Shown here one piece after another: positions 1 to 5,286 of a stretch of 5,286 bases of DNA. The stretch spans positions 1-5,286 of the forward strand of contig NZ_JAACKB010000109.1 of the NCBI RefSeq assembly GCF_010892395.1. The letters are read 5' to 3'. The position numbers and the translations under genes are program-made. Each line of letters starts with the position of its first letter. Position 1 is the first letter of the stretch. A model generated the notes under the pieces. That model did no database searches. It saw only the letters and a list, made by a program, of their open reading frames with translations, and was not told where the DNA came from. The DNA comes from Sulfurovum sp. bin170. Its GTDB lineage: Bacteria; Campylobacterota; Campylobacteria; Campylobacterales; Sulfurovaceae.

Positions 1-2195
1 ACTATAACAGTATCATTAGTTCAACAGCTTCGATAGGAAAGGTTTTTGAGCATAAGATTATTATGTTTGTCTCTTCTGCTATACTTCTTTTCTCTCTGCT
101 AATTATGTATATAAAGAGAGACCATTTCTTTCTTGAGACTAGAGATAACAGAGAAGCTTTGGAGCAGTTGTTCGAGGATATTAAGCACTCTTCTGATAAA
201 AATAAAATTAGAGAGTTCAAATCTATGCTAAAAGAGAAAGACCATACAGAGATATATTCGCTTATTTCAAGTATGATAAATGAACTCCAAGAGAGTAAAA
301 AATTGGCAGATGAGGCAAACAGAACAAAGAGTCTATTTCTCTCCAATATGTCTCATGAGATTCGTACACCTCTAAATGGTATTGTAGGTTTTACGAAGTT
401 GCTAAAATCTACAAAACTAGACTATGAACAGAGCGATTTTGTCAATACTATTCGTAAAAGCTCCGAAAATTTGATAGGTGTGGTTGACAATATACTTGAT
501 ATTTCAAAGATAGAGAGTGGAAAGATAGAGCTAGAGAAGAGCTACTTTAGTATTATAGATGAGCTTGAGAATGTTATTGAGACTTATGCTATAGAGGCTT
601 CAAAAAAAGATATTGATTTTTCAATTTGGCTAGACCCACAACTATCAAATATTCTAGTAGAGAGTGATTATGGAAAGATTAAACAGGTGTTGATAAATCT
701 TATCTCCAACTCTATTAAGTTTACAGAGAGTGGTGGGAAAATAGGTGTATCTATAGAAAAATTGAGTATAAAAGGCGACAGTATTGAGGTTAACTTCACT
801 GTTAAAGATACAGGTATAGGTATATCTCCAGAGCAGAAAGATAGAGTTTTTGATGCATTTACGCAGGTAGATGATAGTAGTATGAGAAGGCATGGAGGTA
901 CAGGTCTGGGTCTTACTATCTCACTAAGTTTAGTAAAAATGTTAGGTGGAATACTACAACTAGATAGTAAGCAAGGCGTTGGGACTACTCTATCATTTTC
1001 ACTAGATATGGCTCAGAGAGCTATCATTACGGAGTATAATTACAAAGCTATGAGCGTAGCTATATACTCTCCTAAGAGTGTTCAGGCTAGAGAGTCTGAT
1101 TACTATATAGATAAGTATCTACAATCTTTTAAAGATATATCTACACAGAGATTCAATACATTTGTAGCGTGTCAAGATGCAAAGACAAGCTCGTTTGATG
1201 TACTCTATATACACTATGATGAGATAGATAAAAAAGAGTTGCAGAGGATAGTAGCACGGCACAGTTCGGATAGTCAGATAGTTTTAGTTACAAAACTAAA
1301 AAATAGAGACAACATTTTGGATATTGCACCTATATTTTCACAAGTTATCTATGAACCAATACTGTTTTCTAAAATTGAGAACTCTATTGAGATACTCTCG
1401 CAAAATAGAAAAGATAGAGTTGATAGCAGTTCACAGATGTTTCATGGGCTAAAAGCTCTAGTGGTGGAGGATAATCCTATAAATCTAAAGATGATTATAA
1501 AAACTTTAGAGAATCTAGGAATCAATTCAGACTCAGCAGAGAATGGAAGAGTATCTGTTGAGATGTATATGAAAAACTCTTATGATATTATCTTCATGGA
1601 TATACAGATGCCTGTTATGAATGGGGTCGATGCGACAAGAGTTATCATAGAGTATGAGAAAAAAAATAATTTAGAGCATACACCTATAGTTGCAGTTACA
1701 ACCAATGCTTTAAAAGGAGATAGAGAGCGATACCTTGCATCTGGAATGGATGAGTATATTGCAAAACCTATTGACCTAAATAAGTTTATAACTGTTCTAA
1801 ATCAGTTCTACTCAACAAGACAAGAGGGTGTCGATGGAGATTTAGAAAAAGATATTTTATTGTATAAACAGACCCCTACAGAGTCAAAGATTGTTGGTGC
1901 TATTCTAGGAAAGTTTGGTTATAGTGTTGATGTGGCTAAGAATATTGATGAGTTTAAAAGCATGATAGATATTAACCAATATAGGTCTCTTCTTTTGGAT
2001 AGAAGTGACAATGAGAGAACCCATAGCTCTGTGACGGATGTGATTAAAGAGAATAGTGTTCCAACGCTTCTTTTTGTTGAGGATAGTAGTGAAAACTTAT
2101 TGGCAAGTGATAGAGATGCTTATAAATTTATTATTGATAAATCGTCCAATTTTAACTATATTAAAGATAAAGTTGATGAGATGATGGGGGTATAG
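1..2195 (+). CDS. Hybrid sensor histidine kinase with one intact and two degenerate receiver domains (5' end outside window)
   Basis: This is an inner-membrane hybrid histidine kinase that should autophosphorylate on His and pass the phosphate to its own receiver. Its signal and output partners are unknown. Numbering from the Met codon at 63: one hydrophobic helix (about 1-17, continuing a few residues upstream), a charged linker probably coiled-coil (20-90), HisKA with H-box SHEIRTP (His98) and [13 protein letters not shown], then HATPase_c with N-box NLISN (Asn216), G1 DTGIGIS (Asp249) and G2 GGTGLGLT (278-285). Next come a degenerate receiver (about 330-449), a canonical receiver (about 465-585: E469/D470, phosphoacceptor D513, T546, K568) and a second degenerate receiver-like tail (about 597-710). 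The frame has no stop from position 3 to 62, and no Shine-Dalgarno lies at usual spacing before ATG 63. The true start and the sensor region therefore lie to the left. Kinase function is very sure; pseudo-receiver assignments are from pattern alignment by eye. Confidence 0.95.
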   Translation, partial: YNSIISSTASIGKVFEHKIIMFVSSAILLFSLLIMYIKRDHFFLETRDNREALEQLFEDIKHSSDKNKIREFKSMLKEKDHTEIYSLISSMINELQESKKLADEANRTKSLFLSNMSHEIRTPLNGIVGFTKLLKSTKLDYEQSDFVNTIRKSSENLIGVVDNILDISKIESGKIELEKSYFSIIDELENVIETYAIEASKKDIDFSIWLDPQLSNILVESDYGKIKQVLINLISNSIKFTESGGKIGVSIEKLSIKGDSIEVNFTVKDTGIGISPEQKDRVFDAFTQVDDSSMRRHGGTGLGLTISLSLVKMLGGILQLDSKQGVGTTLSFSLDMAQRAIITEYNYKAMSVAIYSPKSVQARESDYYIDKYLQSFKDISTQRFNTFVACQDAKTSSFDVLYIHYDEIDKKELQRIVARHSSDSQIVLVTKLKNRDNILDIAPIFSQVIYEPILFSKIENSIEILSQNRKDRVDSSSQMFHGLKALVVEDNPINLKMIIKTLENLGINSDSAENGRVSVEMYMKNSYDIIFMDIQMPVMNGVDATRVIIEYEKKNNLEHTPIVAVTTNALKGDRERYLASGMDEYIAKPIDLNKFITVLNQFYSTRQEGVDGDLEKDILLYKQTPTESKIVGAILGKFGYSVDVAKNIDEFKSMIDINQYRSLLLDRSDNERTHSSVTDVIKENSVPTLLFVEDSSENLLASDRDAYKFIIDKSSNFNYIKDKVDEMMGV
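57..113 (+). other. Transmembrane helix of the histidine kinase
   Basis: About 19 consecutive hydrophobic residues ([19 protein letters not shown]) are followed at once by the positive KRD, which fits a membrane helix with its C-terminal end in the cytoplasm by the positive-inside rule. In this kinase class such a helix usually closes a periplasmic sensor domain, which would be encoded left of the window. Confidence 0.75.
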
Positions 2196-2225
2196 TTTCT
2201 TATAGATTTCTATTTTATAAAAATA

Positions 2226-2234
2226 TGATAAAAT
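2226..2234 (+). promoter_or_regulatory. Extended -10 promoter of the metallophosphoesterase gene
   Basis: TGATAAAAT reads as TGn plus TAAAAT (5 of 6 to TATAAT), inside a T/A-rich tract and with no clear -35 box, as is usual for sigma-70 promoters in Campylobacterota. It lies 25 bp before the ATG, giving a leader of roughly 19 nt that contains a weak purine-rich ribosome site (AAAGAGAGA). It suggests the downstream gene is not solely dependent on read-through from the kinase. Confidence 0.55.
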
Positions 2235-2259
2235 ACTCATATTAAAAAAAGAGAGATAT

Positions 2260-3075
2260 ATGAGAATAGTATTTATAGGAGATATAGTAGGTAAACCTGG
2301 GAGACTTATGGTTGGGAAACACCTCAAAGAGATAAAAGAGAAGTACAAAATAGATTTTGTAATAGCAAACTACGAAAATGTAAGTCACGGTTTTGGAATG
2401 ACCAAAAAAAACTGTGAAGAACTTATGGGGTATGGTATAGATGCCATGACAGGAGGTAATCACTCTTGGGATAAAAAAGAGATATTTGAGATGTTTGAGA
2501 ACTACCCTATAGTTCGTCCTATTAACTATCCTGATAATGCTCCTGGCAAAGGAGTTTTGGAGACCCTGATATTGGCTAAACGAGTTGCCGTTATCTCTGT
2601 AATGGGTCACTACACCATGCCTATGGCAGATAATCCTTTCATAAAAATAGATGAGCTAGTCAGAGAACTAAGAGAGAGTGGGATAAAACATATTATCGTT
2701 GATATACATGCAGAAGCGACTAGTGAGAAGTTGGCTATGTTGCATATCCTAAAAGATAGAGTTTCTGCTCTGTTTGGAACGCACACTCATGTGGGTACTG
2801 ATGATTTGATTATTGCGGATGGTTGCTGTTATGTGACAGATGTAGGGCTTACTGGCTGTCGTGACCAAGTGATAGGGATGGATAAGCAGATACCAATTAA
2901 GCGATTTATGACTGGACTTGGAGGGCATTTTGATATTCCTAAAAAGTGTCAGGAGATTTTTCAGTTTATTATATTTGAGCTTGATAGTGAGGGTAGGGCA
3001 ACAGAAGCCCAAAAGGTTAAGATATATGATAGTGGAGAGCTTGTTACCATAGATGGTAGAGTTGAGAATTATTAA
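2260..3075 (+). CDS. YmdB/TIGR00282-family metallophosphoesterase
   Basis: This 271-residue cytoplasmic protein belongs to the dinuclear-metal calcineurin-like phosphoesterase family of Bacillus subtilis YmdB, whose characterised members hydrolyse cyclic nucleotides. The substrate here is inferred only. The whole ligand set is visible: Asp8 in FIGDIVGKPGR, Glu39-Asn40 in ANYENVSHGFG, Asn67-His68 in GGNHSWD, His150 in VDIHAEATSEK and His175/His177 in GTHTHVGTDD, followed by the family signature TDVGLTG...VIGMDK. Length and start match the family, which begins M-[RK]-I-x-F-I-G-D. It follows the kinase by 64 bp and precedes leuD by 97 bp, each gap with its own candidate promoter, so a shared operon is unproven. 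In B. subtilis this family influences biofilm and motility decisions; nothing here shows the same role. Confidence 0.93.
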   Translation: MRIVFIGDIVGKPGRLMVGKHLKEIKEKYKIDFVIANYENVSHGFGMTKKNCEELMGYGIDAMTGGNHSWDKKEIFEMFENYPIVRPINYPDNAPGKGVLETLILAKRVAVISVMGHYTMPMADNPFIKIDELVRELRESGIKHIIVDIHAEATSEKLAMLHILKDRVSALFGTHTHVGTDDLIIADGCCYVTDVGLTGCRDQVIGMDKQIPIKRFMTGLGGHFDIPKKCQEIFQFIIFELDSEGRATEAQKVKIYDSGELVTIDGRVENY

Positions 3076-3117
3076 TAGATAATTAACAAATATGATTACC
3101 TTTAAACGCATTTTGGT

Positions 3118-3123
3118 TATACT
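3118..3123 (+). promoter_or_regulatory. Candidate -10 box for leuDB
   Basis: TATACT (5 of 6 to TATAAT) lies in a T-rich context 50 bp before the leuD start, in the only gap that could carry a leuDB promoter. A TATATT at 3132-3137 is an alternative. No convincing -35 box is seen with either. The resulting leader would be about 35-45 nt, with no leader peptide and no T-box or tandem-Leu attenuator. Confidence 0.4.
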
Positions 3124-3160
3124 TTCGAGATTATATTAAATAGGCAGATAACCTATATTT

Positions 3161-3166
3161 AAAGGA
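3161..3166 (+). promoter_or_regulatory. Ribosome binding site that fixes the TTG start of leuD
   Basis: AAAGGA is separated by 6 nt from TTG 3173. No in-frame ATG lies between this site and the conserved FGDNIDTD motif, so this site together with the family N-terminus decides the non-ATG start. Confidence 0.8.
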
Positions 3167-3172
3167 TAGCCG

Positions 3173-3667
3173 TTGCAAGGTAAAGTTTGGAAATTTGGTG
3201 ATAATATTGATACAGATTTGATTATCGCTGCTAGATACCTAAATACAAGTGAGCCGACAGAGTTAGCAAAGTATGTAATGGAAGATGCAGACCCCCAGTT
3301 TGTTACGAAAATGAGTGAGGGGGATATTATTGTTGCAGGTGAAAATTTTGGTTGTGGTTCTAGTCGAGAACACGCTCCTATTGCACTAAAAGCCGCAGGG
3401 ATTTCAGCTGTGATTGCCCCTACATTTGCAAGAATATTTTATAGGAATGCTTTCAATATGGGTCTGCCTATTTTTGAGCTTGAAGAGTCATATGAAATTA
3501 ACGAAGGTGATACAGTTAGAGTAGATATGGCTAAAGGGGAAGTGATAAATATCTCTCAAGCTAAAACATATAAATTTAGACCTATTCCTGATTTTATGCA
3601 GGAGTTGGTTGATGCAGGTGGACTCATAGCATTTGCCAAAAGAGAGATAGCAGAAGAGGAGGCGTAG
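3173..3667 (+). CDS. leuD: 3-isopropylmalate dehydratase small subunit (TTG start)
   Basis: LeuD is the swivel-domain subunit of isopropylmalate isomerase, which together with the Fe-S subunit LeuC converts 2-isopropylmalate to 3-isopropylmalate in leucine synthesis. Signatures: FGDNIDTD (8-15), GENFGCGSSREHAP (56-69) and FARIFYRNAFNMGLP (85-99). At 164 residues it is the short form (archaeal-type, TIGR02087-like) rather than the roughly 200-residue enterobacterial form. The start is TTG: the family sequence begins MQGKVWKFGDNIDTD exactly there, and AAAGGA (3161-3166) sits 6 nt before it. The gene ends 3 bp before leuB, with which it is surely co-transcribed. No leuC lies beside it in this window, so the partner subunit must be encoded elsewhere. 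No truncation or missing signature residue is seen. Confidence 0.95.
   Translation: MQGKVWKFGDNIDTDLIIAARYLNTSEPTELAKYVMEDADPQFVTKMSEGDIIVAGENFGCGSSREHAPIALKAAGISAVIAPTFARIFYRNAFNMGLPIFELEESYEINEGDTVRVDMAKGEVINISQAKTYKFRPIPDFMQELVDAGGLIAFAKREIAEEEA
3657..3662 (+). promoter_or_regulatory. Consensus Shine-Dalgarno of leuB inside leuD
   Basis: AGGAGG is a perfect anti-16S match, 8 nt before the leuB ATG, and forms part of the last Glu-Glu-Ala codons of leuD. It is stronger than the site before leuD, so leuB is probably translated at least as efficiently as leuD from the same message. Confidence 0.8.
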
Positions 3668-3670
3668 GAG

Positions 3671-4756
3671 ATGGGAAGAAATTATAGAATAGGTATTATA
3701 AAAGGTGATGGTATTGGACCAGAGGTGGTTGATGAAGCTATCAAAGTTTTAGATGCACTATCTGCAAATATGGGATTTAACTTAGAGTACGAAGAGATGT
3801 TAATGGGTGGTGTGGCAGTTGACGAGACTGGTGTGCCTCTACCTGATGAGACTATTCAGGGTGTGAAACGATGTGATGCTGTACTGTTTGGTGCTATTGG
3901 TGGTCCCAAATGGGACAATTTAGAGCGACATCTTAGACCAGAGAGTGGACTACTTGCACTTAGAAAATCTATGGGAACTTTTGCAAACCTTCGTCCTGCT
4001 ATGGTTTATGATGAGTTGGTTAATGCCTCTACGCTAAAGCAAAAAGTTGTTCAAGGTGTAGATATTATGGTGGTTCGTGAGCTTACTGGTGGACTCTATT
4101 TTGGTGAGCCAAGAGAGCTGGGTGTTGACAGAGCCTATAACACGATGGTCTACACAAGAGAAGAGGTTGTGCGAATCGCAAAAGTTGCTTTTGAGATTGC
4201 GATGAAACGAGACAAAAGAGTCTGCTCTGTGGATAAAGCCAATGTTCTTGAAGTGAGTCAATTTTGGAGAGAGATAGTTATAGAGGTGGCAGAAGATTAT
4301 CCAGAGGTAGAGCTTACTCATATGTATGTGGATAATGCAACTATGCAACTAATCCGTGAACCAAAGCAGTTTGATGTGATTTTGACAGGTAATATCTTTG
4401 GAGATATTCTCTCCGACGCAGCAAGTATGCTAAGTGGCTCTATCGGACTTCTCCCAAGTGCTAGTACAGGTTCAAAAGTTGGTATCTATGAGCCTATTCA
4501 TGGCTCGGCTCCAGATATTGCAGGACAGGGTATTGCAAATCCACTAGCTACAATATCAAGTGCTTCGATGATGTTACGATACGCCCTTGGTGAATATGAA
4601 GCTGCTGATAAGATTGATGCTGCTATTAAAAAATCATTAGCTATGGGATACAGAACAGGTGACCTTGGTGCTTATGATGCTAAAGAGATATGCTCTTGTA
4701 CAGAGATAGGTGATATTATCGCCAACTATGTTTGTAAGTCTGGAAAGAAGAAGTAA
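3671..4756 (+). CDS. leuB: 3-isopropylmalate dehydrogenase
   Basis: LeuB carries out the NAD-dependent oxidative decarboxylation of 3-isopropylmalate to 4-methyl-2-oxopentanoate, the last committed step before transamination to leucine; it is a cytoplasmic homodimer. The 361 residues are full family length. Visible features: N-terminal GDGIGPEV (12-19); substrate arginines R98 (ALRKS), R108 (NLRPA) and R136 ([16 protein letters not shown]) with catalytic Tyr143; Lys189 in [11 protein letters not shown]; Asp221 in [10 protein letters not shown]; metal ligands D245 and D249 in [12 protein letters not shown]; and the NAD adenine loop [14 protein letters not shown] (278-291). The [13 protein letters not shown] segment and the NAD-type loop separate it from isocitrate and tartrate dehydrogenases. 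The start at ATG 3671 is backed by the consensus Shine-Dalgarno. It converges on the DUF6172-like gene across a 116-bp gap. Confidence 0.97.
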   Translation: MGRNYRIGIIKGDGIGPEVVDEAIKVLDALSANMGFNLEYEEMLMGGVAVDETGVPLPDETIQGVKRCDAVLFGAIGGPKWDNLERHLRPESGLLALRKSMGTFANLRPAMVYDELVNASTLKQKVVQGVDIMVVRELTGGLYFGEPRELGVDRAYNTMVYTREEVVRIAKVAFEIAMKRDKRVCSVDKANVLEVSQFWREIVIEVAEDYPEVELTHMYVDNATMQLIREPKQFDVILTGNIFGDILSDAASMLSGSIGLLPSASTGSKVGIYEPIHGSAPDIAGQGIANPLATISSASMMLRYALGEYEAADKIDAAIKKSLAMGYRTGDLGAYDAKEICSCTEIGDIIANYVCKSGKKK

Positions 4757-4778
4757 GTAGGTGACCAATATTATATTC

Positions 4779-4836
4779 ATTCGGAATCGGAGACTTTAGT
4801 CCCGAATATAGCGAGGCTAAAGCCATCGTTTCCAAT
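4779..4836. repeat. Inverted pair of REP-like hairpin units (BIME-like), foldable as a three-way junction
   Basis: Hairpin A pairs CGG[A]GAC 4788-4794 with GTCCCG 4799-4804 around loop TTTA. Hairpin B pairs CGAGGC 4812-4817 with GCC[A]TCG 4822-4828 around loop TAAA. Read on the minus strand, A has the same design as B: consensus CGRGRCTAAAGYCWYCG, about 12 of 17 identical, with differences at paired sites changing both partners, and the same single bulge position. Both units continue outward into TTCC and AAT, so the ends pair: ATT[C]GGAA 4779-4786 with TTCCAAT 4830-4836, closing a three-way junction. The units are 7 bp apart. This matches the layout of bacterial REP pairs placed between convergent genes. 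Genome-wide repetition cannot be seen here, so the REP label is an inference; the structure itself is directly visible. Confidence 0.65.
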
Positions 4837-4842
4837 CTTTTT
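4783..4842 (+). terminator. leuB: Possible transcription terminator of leuDB
   Basis: The paired-hairpin structure ends just before CTTTTT (4837-4842), so on the plus strand a GC-containing stem is followed by a five-T run, 26-86 bp past the leuB stop. This could end the leuDB message. Only five T's follow and the fold is branched, so efficiency is uncertain. On the minus strand no T run follows. Confidence 0.4.
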
Positions 4843-4857
4843 GAAATTAATTTTGGG

Positions 4858-4867
4858 TAGGTACTTA
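4858..4867 (+). repeat. Direct repeat TAGGTACTTA, copy 1
   Basis: An exact 10-bp copy recurs at 5231-5240. The two copies bracket the DUF6172-like gene together with its promoter. Copy 1 lies 5 bp beyond that gene's stop codon. Confidence 0.5.
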
Positions 4868-4880
4868 GGAGCTTACTCCT
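4867..4880. other. Short perfect hairpin overlapping the stop codon of the DUF6172-like gene
   Basis: AGGAG 4867-4871 pairs with CTCCT 4876-4880 around a CTTA loop that contains the minus-strand TAA stop. No T run follows on the minus strand, so it is not a canonical terminator; it might protect the 3' end of the message. The stem is only 5 bp and may be incidental. Confidence 0.3.
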
Positions 4881-5175
4881 TCTCTTCCTCTTTTTGAGGT
4901 TTCATAACAGCTTTTGCTATTATCTCTATATAACATCTCTCTAGTTTCTCTACATTTGCTCTCTCTAACGCTTTTAGAATCTCATCAAAACTCATAGTTG
5001 TAGCACTATCACTATCTTTACCAAATTTACAATCAAAATCCCAATACATTTTTTTGCTATCTGCCAATTTTTTCTTTCGTTCCCGTTTTAGATATTTACG
5101 AAGTTCACTCTTGATTGATTCGATAACTCTATCTGGATGATGTTTTTCATGTTGTAGATGAAATATTTTTCTCAT
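4873..5175 (-). CDS. Small DUF6172-like protein of unknown function
   Basis: This is a 100-residue soluble protein with no signal peptide or membrane helix. It resembles the conserved hypothetical DUF6172 family of proteobacteria, recognised by the opening M-[RK]-K-x-F-x-L-x-H, the basic RKYLKRERKKKL (26-37), the central WDFDCKFG (45-52) and the closing YIEIIAKA (82-89). The N-terminal half is strongly basic, and the C-terminus ends in an acidic EEEKE tail. The basic KRERKKK stretch could contact nucleic acid, but that is only a guess and no function is known to me. The ATG is supported by AAGGA (5181-5185) 5 nt upstream and by a good -10 box. It is monocistronic as far as the window shows and convergent to leuB. 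Codon use and composition look like the neighbours. Confidence 0.85.
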   Translation of the reverse strand: MRKIFHLQHEKHHPDRVIESIKSELRKYLKRERKKKLADSKKMYWDFDCKFGKDSDSATTMSFDEILKALERANVEKLERCYIEIIAKAVMKPQKEEEKE

Positions 5176-5180
5176 TTTTT

Positions 5181-5185
5181 TCCTT
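5181..5185 (-). promoter_or_regulatory. Ribosome binding site of the DUF6172-like gene
   Basis: On the minus strand AAGGA stands 5 nt before ATG 5175, confirming that start and showing that the small gene is really translated. Confidence 0.75.
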
Positions 5186-5205
5186 GATTGGATTAATTTT
5201 TTGGT

Positions 5206-5214
5206 ATTATAACA
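5206..5214 (-). promoter_or_regulatory. Extended -10 promoter of the DUF6172-like gene
   Basis: On the minus strand this reads TGTTATAAT: a TGn extension plus a perfect TATAAT. Transcription would start near 5199 and give a leader of about 24 nt holding the ribosome site. No -35 consensus is seen, as is common with extended -10 promoters. Confidence 0.7.
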
Positions 5215-5223
5215 GAAAAGATT

Positions 5224-5269
5224 AAGGGGTTAGGTACTTAACTATTTCCCTATTTTTATAACCCTTTTT
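5224..5269. terminator. Long-loop stem followed by a T run, possible (bidirectional) terminator
   Basis: AAGGGGTTA 5224-5232 pairs with TAACCCTTT 5259-5267 (9 pairs, one of them G-T) around a 26-nt loop, overlapping TTTTT 5265-5269 on the plus strand. On the minus strand the stem is followed by AATCTTTTC. It lies just upstream of the DUF6172-like promoter, so it could end a minus-strand gene arriving from beyond the right edge. The loop is long for an intrinsic terminator, so this is tentative. Confidence 0.35.
5231..5240 (+). repeat. Direct repeat TAGGTACTTA, copy 2
   Basis: Identical to 4858-4867 and, like it, preceded by a GGG run. It lies about 20 bp upstream of the -10 box of the minus-strand gene and inside the 5' side of the long-loop stem. 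Confidence 0.5.
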
Positions 5270-5286
5270 GAGACCTCTACAAAGTC
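5270..5286. mobile_element. Possible insertion-sequence terminal repeat cut by the window edge
   Basis: The last 17 bases, beginning GAGACCTCTACAAA, resemble from memory the GAGACCTTTGCAAAA-type ends of IS4/IS5-group elements. No transposase, second end or target duplication is within the window, so this is a low-confidence pointer to a possible element on the right. Confidence 0.25.

Noticed and set aside
1855..2195. C-terminal HPt phosphotransfer domain in the kinase
   Set aside because: No conserved His-containing helical motif is seen; the segment alternates beta-like and helical stretches as a receiver does.
3061..3087. AATTAT/ATAATT inverted repeat over the phosphoesterase stop codon, as a terminator
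   Set aside because: The stem is all A/T, has a 6-nt loop and is not followed by a T run; such repeats are expected by chance in DNA this AT-rich.
2097..3111. Long minus-strand open frames opposite the phosphoesterase gene
   Set aside because: They overlap a fully conserved plus-strand enzyme, have no ribosome sites, and their translations show no domain-like pattern.
3076..3172. Leucine attenuator or T-box before leuD
   Set aside because: No short ORF with Leu codons, no T-box-like motif and no terminator with a T run are present in the 97-bp gap.
4034..4348. Minus-strand open frame opposite leuB
   Set aside because: It lies wholly within leuB, including its catalytic Lys and Asp motifs, and is a shadow frame rich in His/Ser without a start signal.
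4779..4836. CRISPR repeat or tRNA-like gene
   Set aside because: There are only two inverted units with no spacers, and the three-armed fold lacks the acceptor stem length, the T-arm sequence and a CCA-proximal layout.

Overview
The window is AT-rich, densely coded bacterial chromosome. The short archaeal-type LeuD, the DUF6172-like protein, the TATAAT-like promoters without clear -35 boxes and the codon choice all suggest a Campylobacterota (Epsilonproteobacteria) genome, perhaps a Sulfurimonas/Sulfurovum relative. That placement is an inference from protein resemblance, not from a search.

Layout: (1) From the left edge to 2195, plus strand, lies the 3' part of a membrane-anchored hybrid sensor histidine kinase; the frame is still open at the edge, so the sensor part is missing. 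(2) 2260-3075, plus strand, encodes a YmdB/TIGR00282-type metallophosphoesterase with its metal ligands intact and its own extended -10 promoter. (3) 3173-4756, plus strand, is a two-gene leucine unit: leuD (TTG start) and leuB, 3 bp apart. leuB has a consensus Shine-Dalgarno inside the last codons of leuD. leuA and leuC are not in the window. (4) 4757-4872 is a convergent intergenic region holding an inverted pair of REP-like hairpins (about 4779-4836) that can fold into a three-way junction. (5) 5175-4873, minus strand, is a small basic DUF6172-like protein of unknown function with a clear ribosome binding site and a TGnTATAAT promoter. (6) 5212-5286 holds a long-loop stem followed by a T run and, at the very edge, a sequence resembling an insertion-sequence end.

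LeuD and LeuB are pathway partners: isopropylmalate isomerase makes 3-isopropylmalate, which LeuB oxidises. The kinase, the phosphoesterase and the DUF6172-like gene have no visible functional link to leucine synthesis. No complete undescribed system is visible. The most notable non-coding signal is the paired REP-like structure; the most notable protein feature is a kinase whose intact receiver is flanked by two degenerate receiver-like domains.
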